Part shown: in pieces, positions 45,718 through 55,395 of the stretch
Layout: every line of letters starts with the position of its first letter
Position numbering within the stretch: the first letter of the stretch is position 1
Source of the DNA: Hemileia vastatrix
Lineage: Eukaryota > Basidiomycota > Pucciniomycetes > Pucciniales > Zaghouaniaceae
Direction: 5' to 3'
Length of the DNA stretch: 64,000 nt
Assembly: GCA_030280995.1 (NCBI GenBank)
Contig: JASXTE010000017.1
Coordinates: 22,830,498 to 22,894,497, forward strand
Program-made: the position numbers and the translations under genes
The notes under the pieces: generated by a model
What the model was told of the DNA's origin: nothing
The model's database searches: none
What the model saw: the letters and a program-made list of their open reading frames with translations, nothing else

Positions 45718-46503
45718 TCAAAAAAAAAAATGAATATGCAACAAACCAAAATACAAAACCAAGTGATTAAAGTACACAAAGAGGACATTTGGAAAGTATG
45801 AAAACATAAAAATTAAAAATAAAAAGGGTGAAGAGAAATGTTGGAGAGTAATTGCAGGCTTTTGACTCAAAGGGATGGTTGTGCCATCAACAAAACCTAC
45901 ACAGCCAGGGAAACCTTCAGCTTGCATTACTTGAGAGGATTCAAGTCGCTGTTCTGGAGTTGGCCAAGCAAGAGTTTGAGACTTGAGGGAAAGGATAGCA
46001 ATCATACAGCGCTTGGTGTATAATATCACGGTACCATATCCTATGTTAAAGAGATTATCCAAACGTCTTACGGCAGCACCATTTCCATTTGAGCCAAAGT
46101 GACATAGAGCAACAGCAAGTTGGATGGCAGGATTACGCTGTTTGTTATGAGAATTGTTATGGAAGATAGGATGATCGGAGATGAGTTGATAAAGTTTGAA
46201 GAAAGAATCGGGAGAAGTTCTAAAAAGTTGTGTGAAGTTTAAATGAGGAATGTTGAGAATGGAGGCCAGATCATATCGGGGATCATGATAAAGATTTGGC
46301 CCCCTGGTGATGATGTAACGCTTTTTGGAAAGAAAACACATATAAGCTAAAGCATCTTCCAAATCAGAGTCAGATTTATAGTAAAGAACTAAAAGAAAAG
46401 TAATAGCATTCATTGTTGAGTGAAGTAGCTTCCTAGTAGAGAGGTGTTTCATTGTTGCCGGTGGAAGGGTTATGTGATGAGGGAAGTGGGAATTCACCGC
46501 CAA
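45718..46503 (-). pseudogene. PIF/Harbinger transposase, truncated after the first catalytic Asp
   Basis: The frame starts MAVNSHFPHHITL and shows PIF/Harbinger-type transposase text: QLAVALCHFGSNGNGAAV, GTVILYTKRCMIAILSL and EGFPGCVGFVDGTTIPL, where D206 is the first residue of the DDE triad. Family resemblance ends at about residue 216 (QKPA, near 45855). The frame then runs into hydrophobic low-complexity sequence. I looked for the YFDRK, second Asp and Glu segments on both strands to 43080 and did not find them, nor a convincing 5' splice site after QKPA. This copy would need a transposase from elsewhere. Confidence 0.8.
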
Positions 46504-46754
46504 ATGTGCAGTTGGGGTGTGTAGATAGAAAAAAAACTTAAGTGTTCGCCACCAAAATTAAGTAGCATAGAGTGAGGAAATACTTAAGGATGGCATCAGC
46601 AATTATAAGTCATGTGACTTTCTTAAAAATCCATCATGGATGAGATGAGTTTGGGATCAGGAATTAGGAATGGAAATTGGGGTATAAGGGGCGGGATAAT
46701 GCATTATCGTGGATTTCTTATCCACTAGCCCTGGGGCTAGTGGATAAGAATCTT

Positions 46755-46832
46755 CCGCAATTAATAATGTCTGATCCCGGGAAAAAAAATTCCTGATCCC
46801 TAATTGCGGATCCCTGAACATTGATACCCCCT
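46755..46832 (-). repeat. right TIR and subterminal CCGCAATTA words
   Basis: The minus strand starts AGGGGGTATCAATGTT, then GGATCCGCAATTAG; a further CCGCAATTA lies at about 46755 on the plus strand. Confidence 0.85.
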
Positions 46833-46835
46833 ATT

Positions 46836-49033
46836 GAATTGTCATCGAATTAAGTTGATGAGTCGTTAACATTGATTCGTTGAAGATTGATTGCACATTT
46901 GCTGGGTTCTTGTCAGCAAATGCGTCCCCCCGCTGTGGGTAAACGTCGTCCCGACGTGAAAAGATATCTGGGACAATGCAGTTTTTTCCTGGGCAATAGG
47001 AAATAGAGAAAGAAAATTCAGACAAAAATTCAGCCCACCTGGCTTGACGCCTGGTTAACACTTTAGAAGACATGAAGTATTTCAAAGCATTATGATCTGT
47101 TAAAATTTGAAAAGGACTATCTAGGCTGAGAAGAAAAGAAAGCCATTTTTTAAGACAATGGATAATAGCTAAAAGCTCTTTGTCATGAATTTCATAATTT
47201 AATTCTGCGGCTATGAGTTTGCGTGACTCAAAAGCAACAGGATGAAACAAATTTGTTTCAGGATATAATTGGGAGATGACCCCTGCAATAGCATAATCGC
47301 TCGCATCTGTCTCAACTATTGTCGAGGCAGAAGGATCAAAATGTCGAAGAATTGGGGCTGTGGTGAACGCTGTTTTTAGTGCTTCCAATTCCTTTCGTGC
47401 TGTAGAAGTAAAAACAAAAGGAATATCTTTTCTAAGAAGAGAAGTAAGATTGGAAATAGTTTTAGAGTAATCTTTAATAAATCTTCTATAGAAGTTTTCA
47501 AAACCCAAAAATCCTTGGAGTGATTTAATGTTTTTGGGCTCAGGCCATTCCAGGATTTTCTGGACTTTTTTGTCATCCATGACTAAACCGTCAGTGGATA
47601 ACATAAAACCCAAAAAATCAATTGATTTGAGGTGGAATTCACATTTATTATGCTTGGCGTAGAGACCATGATCTCGAAGACAATTTAGGACCTGTAGAAC
47701 ATGATGAATATGTTCATCCAGTGTTTTCGAGAATATTAAAATATCATCTAAATAGACGACTACAAATTGTTCAACAACATCTTGAAAGATATCATTAACA
47801 AAAGTTTGAAAAGTTGAAGGTGCGTTACATAATCCAAAAGGCATAACTAAATATTCAAAACTACCAAATCTAGTGCGCATTGCAGTCAGTGGTTCATGAC
47901 CTTCCGCAATGCGAATAAGATTGTAAGCGCCTCTAAGATCAATTTTAGAAAAGAAATTAGCACCATTGAAAAGGGTAAGAAGTAATGACATAGGAGGAAC
48001 AGGATATGCATTCTTCTTAGTGACTGTGTTGAGCTTTCTATAGTCAACACACAACCTAAGACTACCATCTTTATTTTTTACAAAGAGGACAGGGGAGCTG
48101 GTTGGAGATTTACTGGCTCTGATGAAACCTTTGGCTACATTCTCTGCAATGTAGTCTTGAAGAACTTGAGATTCGTCCTTCGATAAAGAATAGACAGGAC
48201 CTGCTGGAGGTACTGGGCCTATTAACTCTATTTGATGGTCGTAGGGTCGATGAGGTGGTAACTTATCGGCCTTGCGGATTGAGAAAACATCGAGGAAATC
48301 GTGGTAGATTTCTGGTAGAGTTGATTTAATGGCTTCAACGTTGATTTGGTTGTCCTCTTCATTTTCGAGAGAAGCTGTCGAGGGGATACCTGTATTGAGA
48401 GAGCAGAATTCAATTACTTCGAGGCAATTTAAATCCTCTTCGAGTGAAGTCATCAAGCTAGAAGGGTTAGCCAATTGCACATTTAGAGAAGGATCAGATG
48501 CTTGCAAGTCATCTGGCAGAGACTTGTCCTCTAACAGGATGTTGTCAGGCGGGTTTTTTAACTCCCTATTGACCTGCATTGAAGAATCAGAAATATACTT
48601 ATATTGTGGGGTGATGAATCCCTTAGTCCAATCAATTTCGGGATTCCAATGCGTTAAAAAGTCATGGCCAAGAATGGTATCGTCCATCCTTGGGGCGTCC
48701 AAGACTGATAATTCCCACTCGAAGGGGGAAAAGTTTGGAAAGTTGAAAACCCATAAAACTTTCTTACTTACCCAATATTTGGGTTCCTCTGATTCAACCA
48801 AATGGATTGGAGTTCGATCGATATCTGTAAATGTTAGTTGAAGCTTCTCGGCAAAAGATAAACTAACAAAAGAAATTGAAGCTCAAGAGTCTATAAGACA
48901 ACTGAAGGGGATATCCTCCTTAAAAAGAATGAATCTCAAGCGGTTTAAGGCAACTCCAGTCCTTAATACATGGAGGTTCTGTGCATGGGAGAGATAAGAT
49001 AGTTTGCTTTGCACACAAGTAAACTATCTACTA
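46836..49033 (-). pseudogene. C1 pol, 5' part: protease, RT, RNase H
   Basis: After the frameshift site at 49034-49040 the protease active site reads DS-stop-AS: the Gly codon GGA of C2 is TGA at 48883-48885. From 48801 the frame is open for 656 codons: LGHDFLTHWNP (protease C-terminal part), [33 protein letters not shown] (catalytic YLDD), then RNase H with VETDASDYAIAGV and ILTDHNALKYF. It ends at HQLNSMTIQ, where the DNA transposon begins, and the remainder is at 39877-41327. The RT itself looks undamaged. Confidence 0.88.
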
Positions 49034-49040
49034 GTTTTTT
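48998..49040 (-). promoter_or_regulatory. programmed -1 frameshift signal between gag and pol, C1
   Basis: On the minus strand: slippery A AAA AAC (49034-49040) in the gag frame, then TAG as the gag stop. Five bases after the slippery site comes a hairpin whose outer stem GATAGTTT/AAACTATC is perfect (48998-49028). Pol continues in the -1 frame. It is identical in C2. Confidence 0.8.
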
Positions 49041-50217
49041 GACTTCGAACTAGTACCTTCTCTTTCCTTCAACTTTACACAGTCTTCCAACTTGTGCTTA
49101 CCCCCACAATACATACATAACCCATTATCTGCTTGTCTCTTCCTCTCAGCTTCTTTAAGTTCCCCTTTAGGATCCAGTACTTTGCTGATATGGCCTGGGG
49201 TCAAGCCTTTTGGTCGAGGTTTATCCTTTTCCTTATTGGGTTTGGATTGAGTCGAGGAGGATTGATTTGGTTGTGGGTGTGAAGAAGGTCCCGATTTAAA
49301 ATTTAGGCCTTGAGATTTGTTGGCATATCGATGATGTTGAAGTCGTCCTTGATAAACGCCGTCAAGTTCGAGGGTTCGATCCATTAAGTCCGTTAAAGTA
49401 GTCATCTTCTGACCGTGAAGTTAAATTGATCTAGAATCCTCAAAGGAAGTCTTTTCTTGAAATGATACTTAAGGGTAGCATCATTCCAACTTACTCGAGT
49501 TTGAAGTGCTCTGAAGTTTGTGATATATTCAGAAGCCTTACCATTATCACTCATGCGAAGAAAATCAAGTTCAATTTCCGCGTTGTCCGTTTCATTAGGG
49601 TCCCCAAACAACGTAAAAAGTTGGTCCTTGAACTTTTCCCAATTATTGATAAGTAAGTGGGTTTCTGTCAAAGAAAGCATGAGTAGATAAGGTTTGAACC
49701 ATCTTGCTGCTTTCCCGGCTAGGAATGAAGAAGCGTAAACAACCTTTGATCGGTTGCTGTTAAAGGTTCGAGGGTCATTATTGAACAGTAGCTTGCAGGA
49801 TTGCAAGAAGAGTCGCAATCTGTTGGGGTGATCTCCGTCAAATTTGTCAGGAGATTTCATAGAAGGAGTTTTGAACTTAGATCCCTCTGAAGACGTTGGA
49901 TTTGAAAGGGTTTTCATGAAAAGTCTCATGAAATCTTCCAGAGAGTTAGATGGTCCAGGTTCTGAGGATTGGCCAGAAGGGTGATTGGCAGGGGCGGATG
50001 GTGCCTCGTGCATTGTATCCTCTCCTTCTTCTTCATCACTAGAATCCTCAAAATCTTGTGGAATGTCTTCTACAGATTGAACTGAATGTTGCCGTTCCCT
50101 AAGGTCGAGTGGTTCCAAAGAGTGAGTGCGAGAAAAAGACCTTGTGGCTGTTGGCCTGCCTCTAGCGCGAGCTCTAGTAGTAGAGCCCGTAGGAGGAGTG
50201 TGTTGAACAGGTGCCAT
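49031..50217 (-). pseudogene. C1 gag, one-base frameshift
   Basis: It starts at the ATG at 50217 (MAPVQHTPPTG), only 71 bases after the LTR. The first part has a Ser/Glu-rich stretch (EDSSDEEEGED) and gag core text (FDGDHPNRLRLFLQSCKLLF, AGKAARWFKPYL, WEKFKDQLFTLFGDPNE). Near 49420 a one-base change relative to C2 shifts the frame (LDQFNFTVRR then stop). The other frame carries on through MTTLTDLMDRTLELDGVY to a zinc knuckle CMYCGGKHKLEDC (CX2CX3HX4C) and ends SKSKN at the frameshift site. Gag builds the particle and binds RNA through the knuckle. Confidence 0.85.
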
Positions 50218-50273
50218 TTAAAATTTTAGAAACACCTAAAAGGACGTAGTAGTGCAAAGAATTAGAACGACGG

Positions 50274-50287
50274 AGAATTAAATTATA
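50274..50287 (-). other. self-priming-type primer-binding site of C1
   Basis: One base inside the 5' LTR the minus strand reads TATAATTTAATTCT. It is the exact complement of AGAATTAAATTATA in the LTR (minus sense, 50616-50629). It does not begin with TGG. Confidence 0.65.
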
Positions 50288-50615
50288 CTGTCACCGGACA
50301 ACCTACGCACAAGGTCGAGGATGTTCCTGAAAATGAGATGAGGGATTTTAGAAACTTCTTCGAAGCACAGAGGAATGATTCGAGGAAATGATTCGAAGGT
50401 CACTCGAAGCAATAGCTACAGGTTCGAGGTTCGTTCGAGAAGAATTATAAACTAGTTTCAAAGGTAATAGTAATTCTTAAAATCTCACGAAGGGTTGGAA
50501 AACTCAATAATCAAAGATTTAGGATTTAAAAATGAATATTGAGAAAATAAAAGAAAGATACAATAAAAATGATTTAACTTTTAAGGATTTACCACTATTA
50601 ATGTAAATACGATTT

Positions 50616-50629
50616 TATAATTTAATTCT
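50616..50629 (-). other. predicted mRNA 5' end / self-primer of C1
   Basis: AGAATTAAATTATA on the minus strand starts 36 bases downstream of the TATA box (50657-50667, GATATAAAAGG). This is the place where transcription should begin. Confidence 0.55.
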
Positions 50630-50656
50630 AAGGAATATCGAACCAAATACCCAACT

Positions 50657-50667
50657 CCTTTTATATC
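50657..50667 (-). promoter_or_regulatory. TATA box of C1 LTR
   Basis: GATATAAAAGG on the minus strand, conserved in all four G3 LTRs (GGATATAAAAGG). Confidence 0.6.
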
Positions 50668-51063
50668 CTTTGTTTCTCCTCGCATTGACCTCCCTTCCAT
50701 CGCAGCATTCCCATTCCATTGACCATTACTAACATACACTTAGACCCTCTTCACTAAATATCCGTCCATGCTCAATTTACCCCTTTTTAATTAAGTAACA
50801 AAACTTTAACAAAAAACTACTACTGTACTATTTCGTTGAACCTAGCGCTGTGCGTCGCTTATTGAAAAGGACTAAGGTACCCTATTGGGAGATTGACTAA
50901 TTTAGATTTAGAGTTTAGGCTAGCACAGTTAAATAGTAAGTACACAAAGGAAAATCGCAGTTGCTATGGAGAATTGCTTTCTGCACTTCGAGTATAAATT
51001 TATGACTTGATATTATTGATTTAATGAGCTGCTTTTGCCTCGAGTGTCACGTGGCGCGCGACA

Positions 51064-51196
51064 CTCTTGATTCATTCCAGTTTATAGTCTTAGTGGACTT
51101 CCTATAATTAAAAGACAAAGCCAGGATTCAACTAGAAACAGGGAAAATTTTGGAAACGAACATTTTGGGGTAATTGTGTATAGAGCAGCCAGCCCA
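51064..51196 (-). repeat. 3' LTR of G2 copy B3, last 133 bp
   Basis: It continues the LTR interrupted at 37129 (CTCTTGATTCATTCCAG...CCAGCCCA), matching 18791-18923. Confidence 0.8.
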
Positions 51197-51424
51197 TCAA
51201 TTACCCCCACACTTGCCAATATTAAATTAAGAAGGTTGCCCTGTGAACACTTCTTCCAATAAATTTTTAAAATTTTCCAACACTATCTTCACCCATATTT
51301 TAAGAATTTTAAATTTTGAAAATTTTCAAAGAATGTTTTCTCGCATTTCCTTATGTTTCATCACAGTTTCGTCGCCCATATGCAGTGTAACGATAGTAAA
51401 GTATTTTTTATAAAAATAAGAAGA

Positions 51425-51678
51425 TAGTTTATCCTCGTTGCGGAGGACGATAAGGTTTTTATAAACATCATAGTTTATCCTCAATGCGGAGGAATCCATA
51501 AAATTTCATAGATATCATAGTTTATCCTCATTGCGGAGGATCCATAAAATTTAAGAAATTTCATAGTTTATCCTCATTGCGGAGGTTCCATAAAATTTAA
51601 GAAATTTCTTAGTTTATCCTCATTGCAGAGGTTCCAAAAAATTTAAGAAATTTCATAGTTTATCCTCATTGCGGAGGT
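51425..51678 (-). repeat. six tandem AGTTTATCCTC hairpin repeats downstream of B3 integrase
   Basis: Units of 46-49 bp carry AGTTTATCCTCATTGCGGAG plus G; CCTC and GAGG form the stem. B2 has three diverged copies at 19150-19275. 51197-51424 holds no gene. Confidence 0.85.
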
Positions 51679-51768
51679 CGACTTTGGCACTCCTGGTGCC
51701 TCTAGGATAGAACCGTTTCACTTGATCGGCCGCTACCCTCTTCTTCAATACTACTCTATCCAACTCTT

Positions 51769-52812
51769 CTAACACATATGAACCACCAGAAACTTGCTCT
51801 TGATTTTATACAGTCCATTCCACCTATCTGCAAACATCTTTCCCCATTGACTCTCTAGACTTCTATTATACACCAGGACCATATCACCTGGGTTCAAAGG
51901 TTTCCTTAATCGATGTGCCAACCGCTCATCCCAATATCTGACTGATTGATTTCGGATCTTCATCATCCGCCAATATGCCTTTTCTAAATATTCTTCTTTC
52001 TTTTCTAGCTGCATCATTCTTGCACACAATAATTCATCAGTAGTTTTGACAGTGTCCCAGTCAACTCCAAGATATGATTCAGCTTCTAAATCAACCGGTA
52101 AAACTGCTTTTTGTCCAAAAACAAGTTCATAAGGTGAAAATCCGGTTGTCCTTTTGGCAGTGATTTGATCAGCAAATAAAACTAATGGTAAATAGCGCCT
52201 CCACTTTTCGGCACTTGTCCCACACATTTTAACTAAAGCATCCTTAATAACTTGATTCCCTCTTTCCACCATGCCTTCAGCTTCAGGATAATATGGGGTT
52301 GCTACCCTAACCTTTGATCCAACTTTCAATACGGCCTCTTTAAACTCTGTCCCAAATTCAGGACCTCCATCTACCGTTACCAACTTCATCACCCCATACC
52401 TATATACCCAATTATTCAAAAAAAATTCTGCCACATTTTTGGCAGTTAAATTAATAAGAGGCGCTGCCTCTACCCAACCAGATAAATCATCTCTGGCCAC
52501 AATTAAATATTTATACCGTCCCTCTTTTATATGAACAGCATCTAAACTAACTCTCCCAAAGAGCGTATATTCACCAGTTGGGCGTCCAGGTTCTTTTGGC
52601 CTTAAATAACTTCGTCTTTGACATTCTTTGCATGACTGAACCCACTGTTTAACAGCCATCTTCATTCCAGGCCACCAAAATCGATCAGAAATTCTTCTAA
52701 ACGTTTCTCCAACGCCTCTATGCCCGAGATCTTCATGCAGTGATTTCAAAACTAATTCTTGCCCCTTCTGTTGAGTTATAACTACTTGAGGATTTAGATA
52801 CCTTCTCCTCAT
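51769..52812 (-). pseudogene. G2 integrase (copy B3), full catalytic core, frameshifted C-terminus
   Basis: 347 codons are open. The zinc-binding residues are H26, H31, C61 and C64 (HEDLGHRG, CKECQ). The catalytic triad is D91 (RVSLDAVHIK), D148 (VTVDGGPEFG) and E183 (GMVERGNQ), with the normal 35-residue D-E spacing. Near the end DRWNGLYKI changes to KSKFLVVHMC, where copy B2 has DRWNGPYKVKEQVSGG. A single base missing near 51797 explains this, so the last 35-40 residues are lost. The core may fold, but the protein is cut off from the rest of pol by a stop before 52812. Confidence 0.85.
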
Positions 52813-52818
52813 TAAACG

Positions 52819-54514
52819 TCAACCAGATAGGTAAAATGTAGATGAATTCCTCTTGATAGCCACACATTCATCGTCTTCACAATCTTCTGGCCTCTCTAAA
52901 GTCAACAAATATTTGACTAACAAAAAATAAAAACCAGTCTGACCCCAGACTTCATCTTGAAAATCAATTAATATAACATCAATAGGGACTTCTCTATCAC
53001 CAATATCACCTGCACATGAATGAGCCAATAATCTTTGACCCCTAAAAAAATCTTTAATTGAGCTATGTCAACATTTTTCTTCTGAACCTTTGGATCCTTT
53101 GTAAACCGTATTCGAAAATACCTCTTTCTCTTTATCCACCTTTTTATTTAAATTCTCTAATTCTCCAACATATACACCATTCCTTAATTTACTACTATCC
53201 CACACTACCAATCCATCTTCCTCTACATACACCACATCTTCTTCTACCTCCTTTCTACCAAATTTATCTACACATTTTCCAACACCTTTATTAACATGAA
53301 AACTATTTTCCAGTTTATCCTCTTGGTGGAGGTCATCATCATAATCTAAACATAATAATCCTGCCAGTTTAACCTCATGGGGGAGGTATGGAAAGTCTTC
53401 AGCTCCTTTAGTGCTGGCTTTGATAATAGGTATATCTTCATCGAACTCTTCTGAGTCTGAATCTTCTTCAGTGGGTGGTCTCCTTGATAAACCATCTGGC
53501 ATAGTAAAAGTCTTGCCAGGCTTATGAACTAAATAAAATGAAAAATGTTGAATAAAAGCTACCCATATCGTCATGGGTGCTTTCGGTAAACTTGGGGAAT
53601 TAATCATCTGGATTAACGATTTCGCATCCACTTGCAACTCAAAATGTTGCCCCCACAAAATATGCTGAAGTTTCTTCAGTATTTTAGCCACACCACATAA
53701 TTCCAATTTTGGTTGAAAATATCTTGATTTGACCTCAGTAAATACTACAGATTCATACCTAACTGGCCTGATGTAACCAGCTTTATCCATCTGAGACAAA
53801 ACCGCCCCAGCTGCAACCTGACTTCAATCAACTGCAAAATAAATTCTACCAGCATCTTTTCCATAATCCAACTTGTGCAGGACTAAATACTTCCCTACAA
53901 CCTCCTTCAACTTTACAAATGCCTTCTCACACTCTTCATCCCACTCCCAGTCTGCATCCTTTCTCGTTAACCGTCTCAATGGAGCTGCCAATGAATAAAA
54001 TTCCTTTATAAACATTCTAACATATGCGCAAACGCCTAAAAACCCTCTAACTTTGATTGTATTCTTGGGTCTTGGCCAGGACTGAATTTTGTTAACTTTC
54101 TTCTTGGACATAATCCTACCCTCTCTACATACCACATGGCCTAATATTTCTAAGGCTGGCACACAACATGAAAATTTTGAACCTGAAATAGTTAAACCAG
54201 CCTCTTCAATTCGAAACAAGATTCTTTCTAATGTAATTGCAAACTCCCAAATGAATTTGTGTATCCCGGGATTCTCTTCCAACACCTGGTTATCATAGTT
54301 GGTTGTTGGTCCCTTAATTCCTCCATCATCTATAAAGATTCCAGCATATTGTGGAATTTTGTCTTGAAGGATCCAAGCCATCTGAGCTTGATAAACTGCA
54401 ACTGAATTTGTTGCTCCTTGAGGTAATCTTCTTAACTGTAAACGTCCTAGTGGCGTATCGAATGTAGTGAGAGGCCTTGAGTCCAGATGTAACTCTCTCT
54501 CATCATATCCGCCC
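52819..54514 (-). pseudogene. G2 reverse transcriptase, RNase H and linker (copy B3), broken
   Basis: 53824-54381 reads RT with GIFIDDGGIKGP (both catalytic Asp kept) and the thumb region QSWPRPKNTIKVRGFLGVCAY. 53068-53799 holds RNase H (YFQPKLELCGVAKILKKLQ, LQVDAKSLIQMI), DGLSRRPP and the acidic linker. 52819-53028 leads to integrase. Stops occur near 53822 (CAA-type change in the RNase H start), 53066 and 52816. The segment at 53311 encodes LHQEDKL through an AGTTTA hairpin. The RT is cut at 54514 by C2 and its N-terminal part is at 62979-63966. Confidence 0.85.
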
Positions 54515-55288
54515 TGTCACCGGACGACCTACGCACAAGGTTGAGGATGTTCCTGGAAGTGAGATGAGGGATTAAGAAACTTCTTTGAAGCACAGAGGAA
54601 TGATTCGAGGAAATGATTTGAAGGTCACTCGAAGTAAGAGCTACAGGTTCGAGGTTTGTTCGAGAAGAATTATAGACTAGTTTCAAAGGTAATAGTAATT
54701 CTTAAAATCTCACGAAGGGTTGGAAAACTCAATAATCAAAGATTAAGGATTTTAGAAATGAATATTGAGAAAATAAAAGAAAGATACAATAACAATGATT
54801 TTAACTTTAAAGGTTTACCACTATTAATGTAAATACGATTTTATAATTTAATTCTAAGGAATATCGAACCAAATACCCAACCCCTTTTATATCCTTTGTT
54901 CCTCCTCACATTGACCTCCCTTCCATCGCAGCATTCCCATTCCATTGACCATTACTAACATACACTTAGACCCTCTTCACTAAATATCCGTCCATGCTCA
55001 ATTTACCCCTTTTTAATTAATTAACAAAACTTTAATGAAAACTACTACTGTACTATTTTGTTGAACCTAGCGCTGTGCGTCGCTTATTGAAAAGGACTAA
55101 GGCACCCTATTGGGAGATTGACTAATTTAGATTTAGAGTTTAGGCTAGCGCAGTTAAATAGTAAGTACACAAAGGAAAATTGCAGTTGCTATGGAGAATT
55201 GCTTTCTGCACATTGAGTATAGATTTATGACTTGATATTATTGATTTAATGAGCTTCTTTTGCCTCGAGTGTCACGTGGCGCGTGACA
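54515..55288 (-). repeat. 3' LTR of C2
   Basis: 774 bp, TGTCACCGG...GCGTGACA. Confidence 0.95.
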
Positions 55289-55298
55289 GATTCCCGGG

Positions 55299-55304
55299 TA
55301 TAAG
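55299..55304 (+). promoter_or_regulatory. TATA box of the antisense gene, C2
   Basis: GGGTATAAGAA lies about 95 bp upstream of the ATG at 55396, immediately outside the LTR. Confidence 0.5.
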
Positions 55305-55395
55305 AATTGTGAACTCTGTTGAGCTTGAGCCATCTTCCCACACTAGTTTCCCTTCTAATAATTTTTTCCTCACTTATTAATTTCTCTTTTTTATA

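Larger units (their letters stand above)
41328..46832. mobile_element. PIF/Harbinger-like DNA transposon carrying a TET-like oxygenase ORF, TSD ATT
   Basis: Terminal inverted repeats begin AGGGGGTATCAATGTT at both ends and share GATCCGCAATTA a few bases inside. Removing the element with one ATT copy (41325-41327 or 46833-46835) restores exactly the uninterrupted sequence of C2 near 58740. Contents: Myb/SANT-like gene (plus), TIR-like tandem repeats, TET-like oxygenase ORF (minus), a truncated Harbinger transposase (minus). TTA-like 3-bp duplications are usual for this superfamily; ATT is a variant. Confidence 0.9.
37130..51063 (-). mobile_element. G3 chromovirus copy C1, TSD CTCTT, carrying a nested DNA transposon
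   Basis: LTRs of 775 bp at 37130-37904 and 50289-51063. The target duplication CTCTT is exact at 37125-37129 and 51064-51068. Minus-strand gag and pol are broken, and an extra gene lies on the plus strand near the 3' LTR. A 5505-bp Harbinger-like element splits pol. Without it the element is about 8.4 kb, the same as C2. The LTRs differ at roughly 28 sites by my count, mostly transitions. Confidence 0.95.
50289..51063 (-). repeat. 5' LTR of C1
   Basis: 775 bp, TGTCACCGG...GCGCGACA, the partner of 37130-37904. Confidence 0.95.

Noticed and set aside
48329..48841. 170-codon plus-strand ORF opposite C1 protease/RT, also present in C2 at 60239
   Set aside because: Its conservation follows from the gag-pol frame on the other strand, it has no independent start context, and its Ser-rich text looks like a complement artefact.
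37130..51063. classical RIP mutation
   Set aside because: Changes concentrate at CpG rather than CpA, and damage is modest; CpG methylation decay explains it better.
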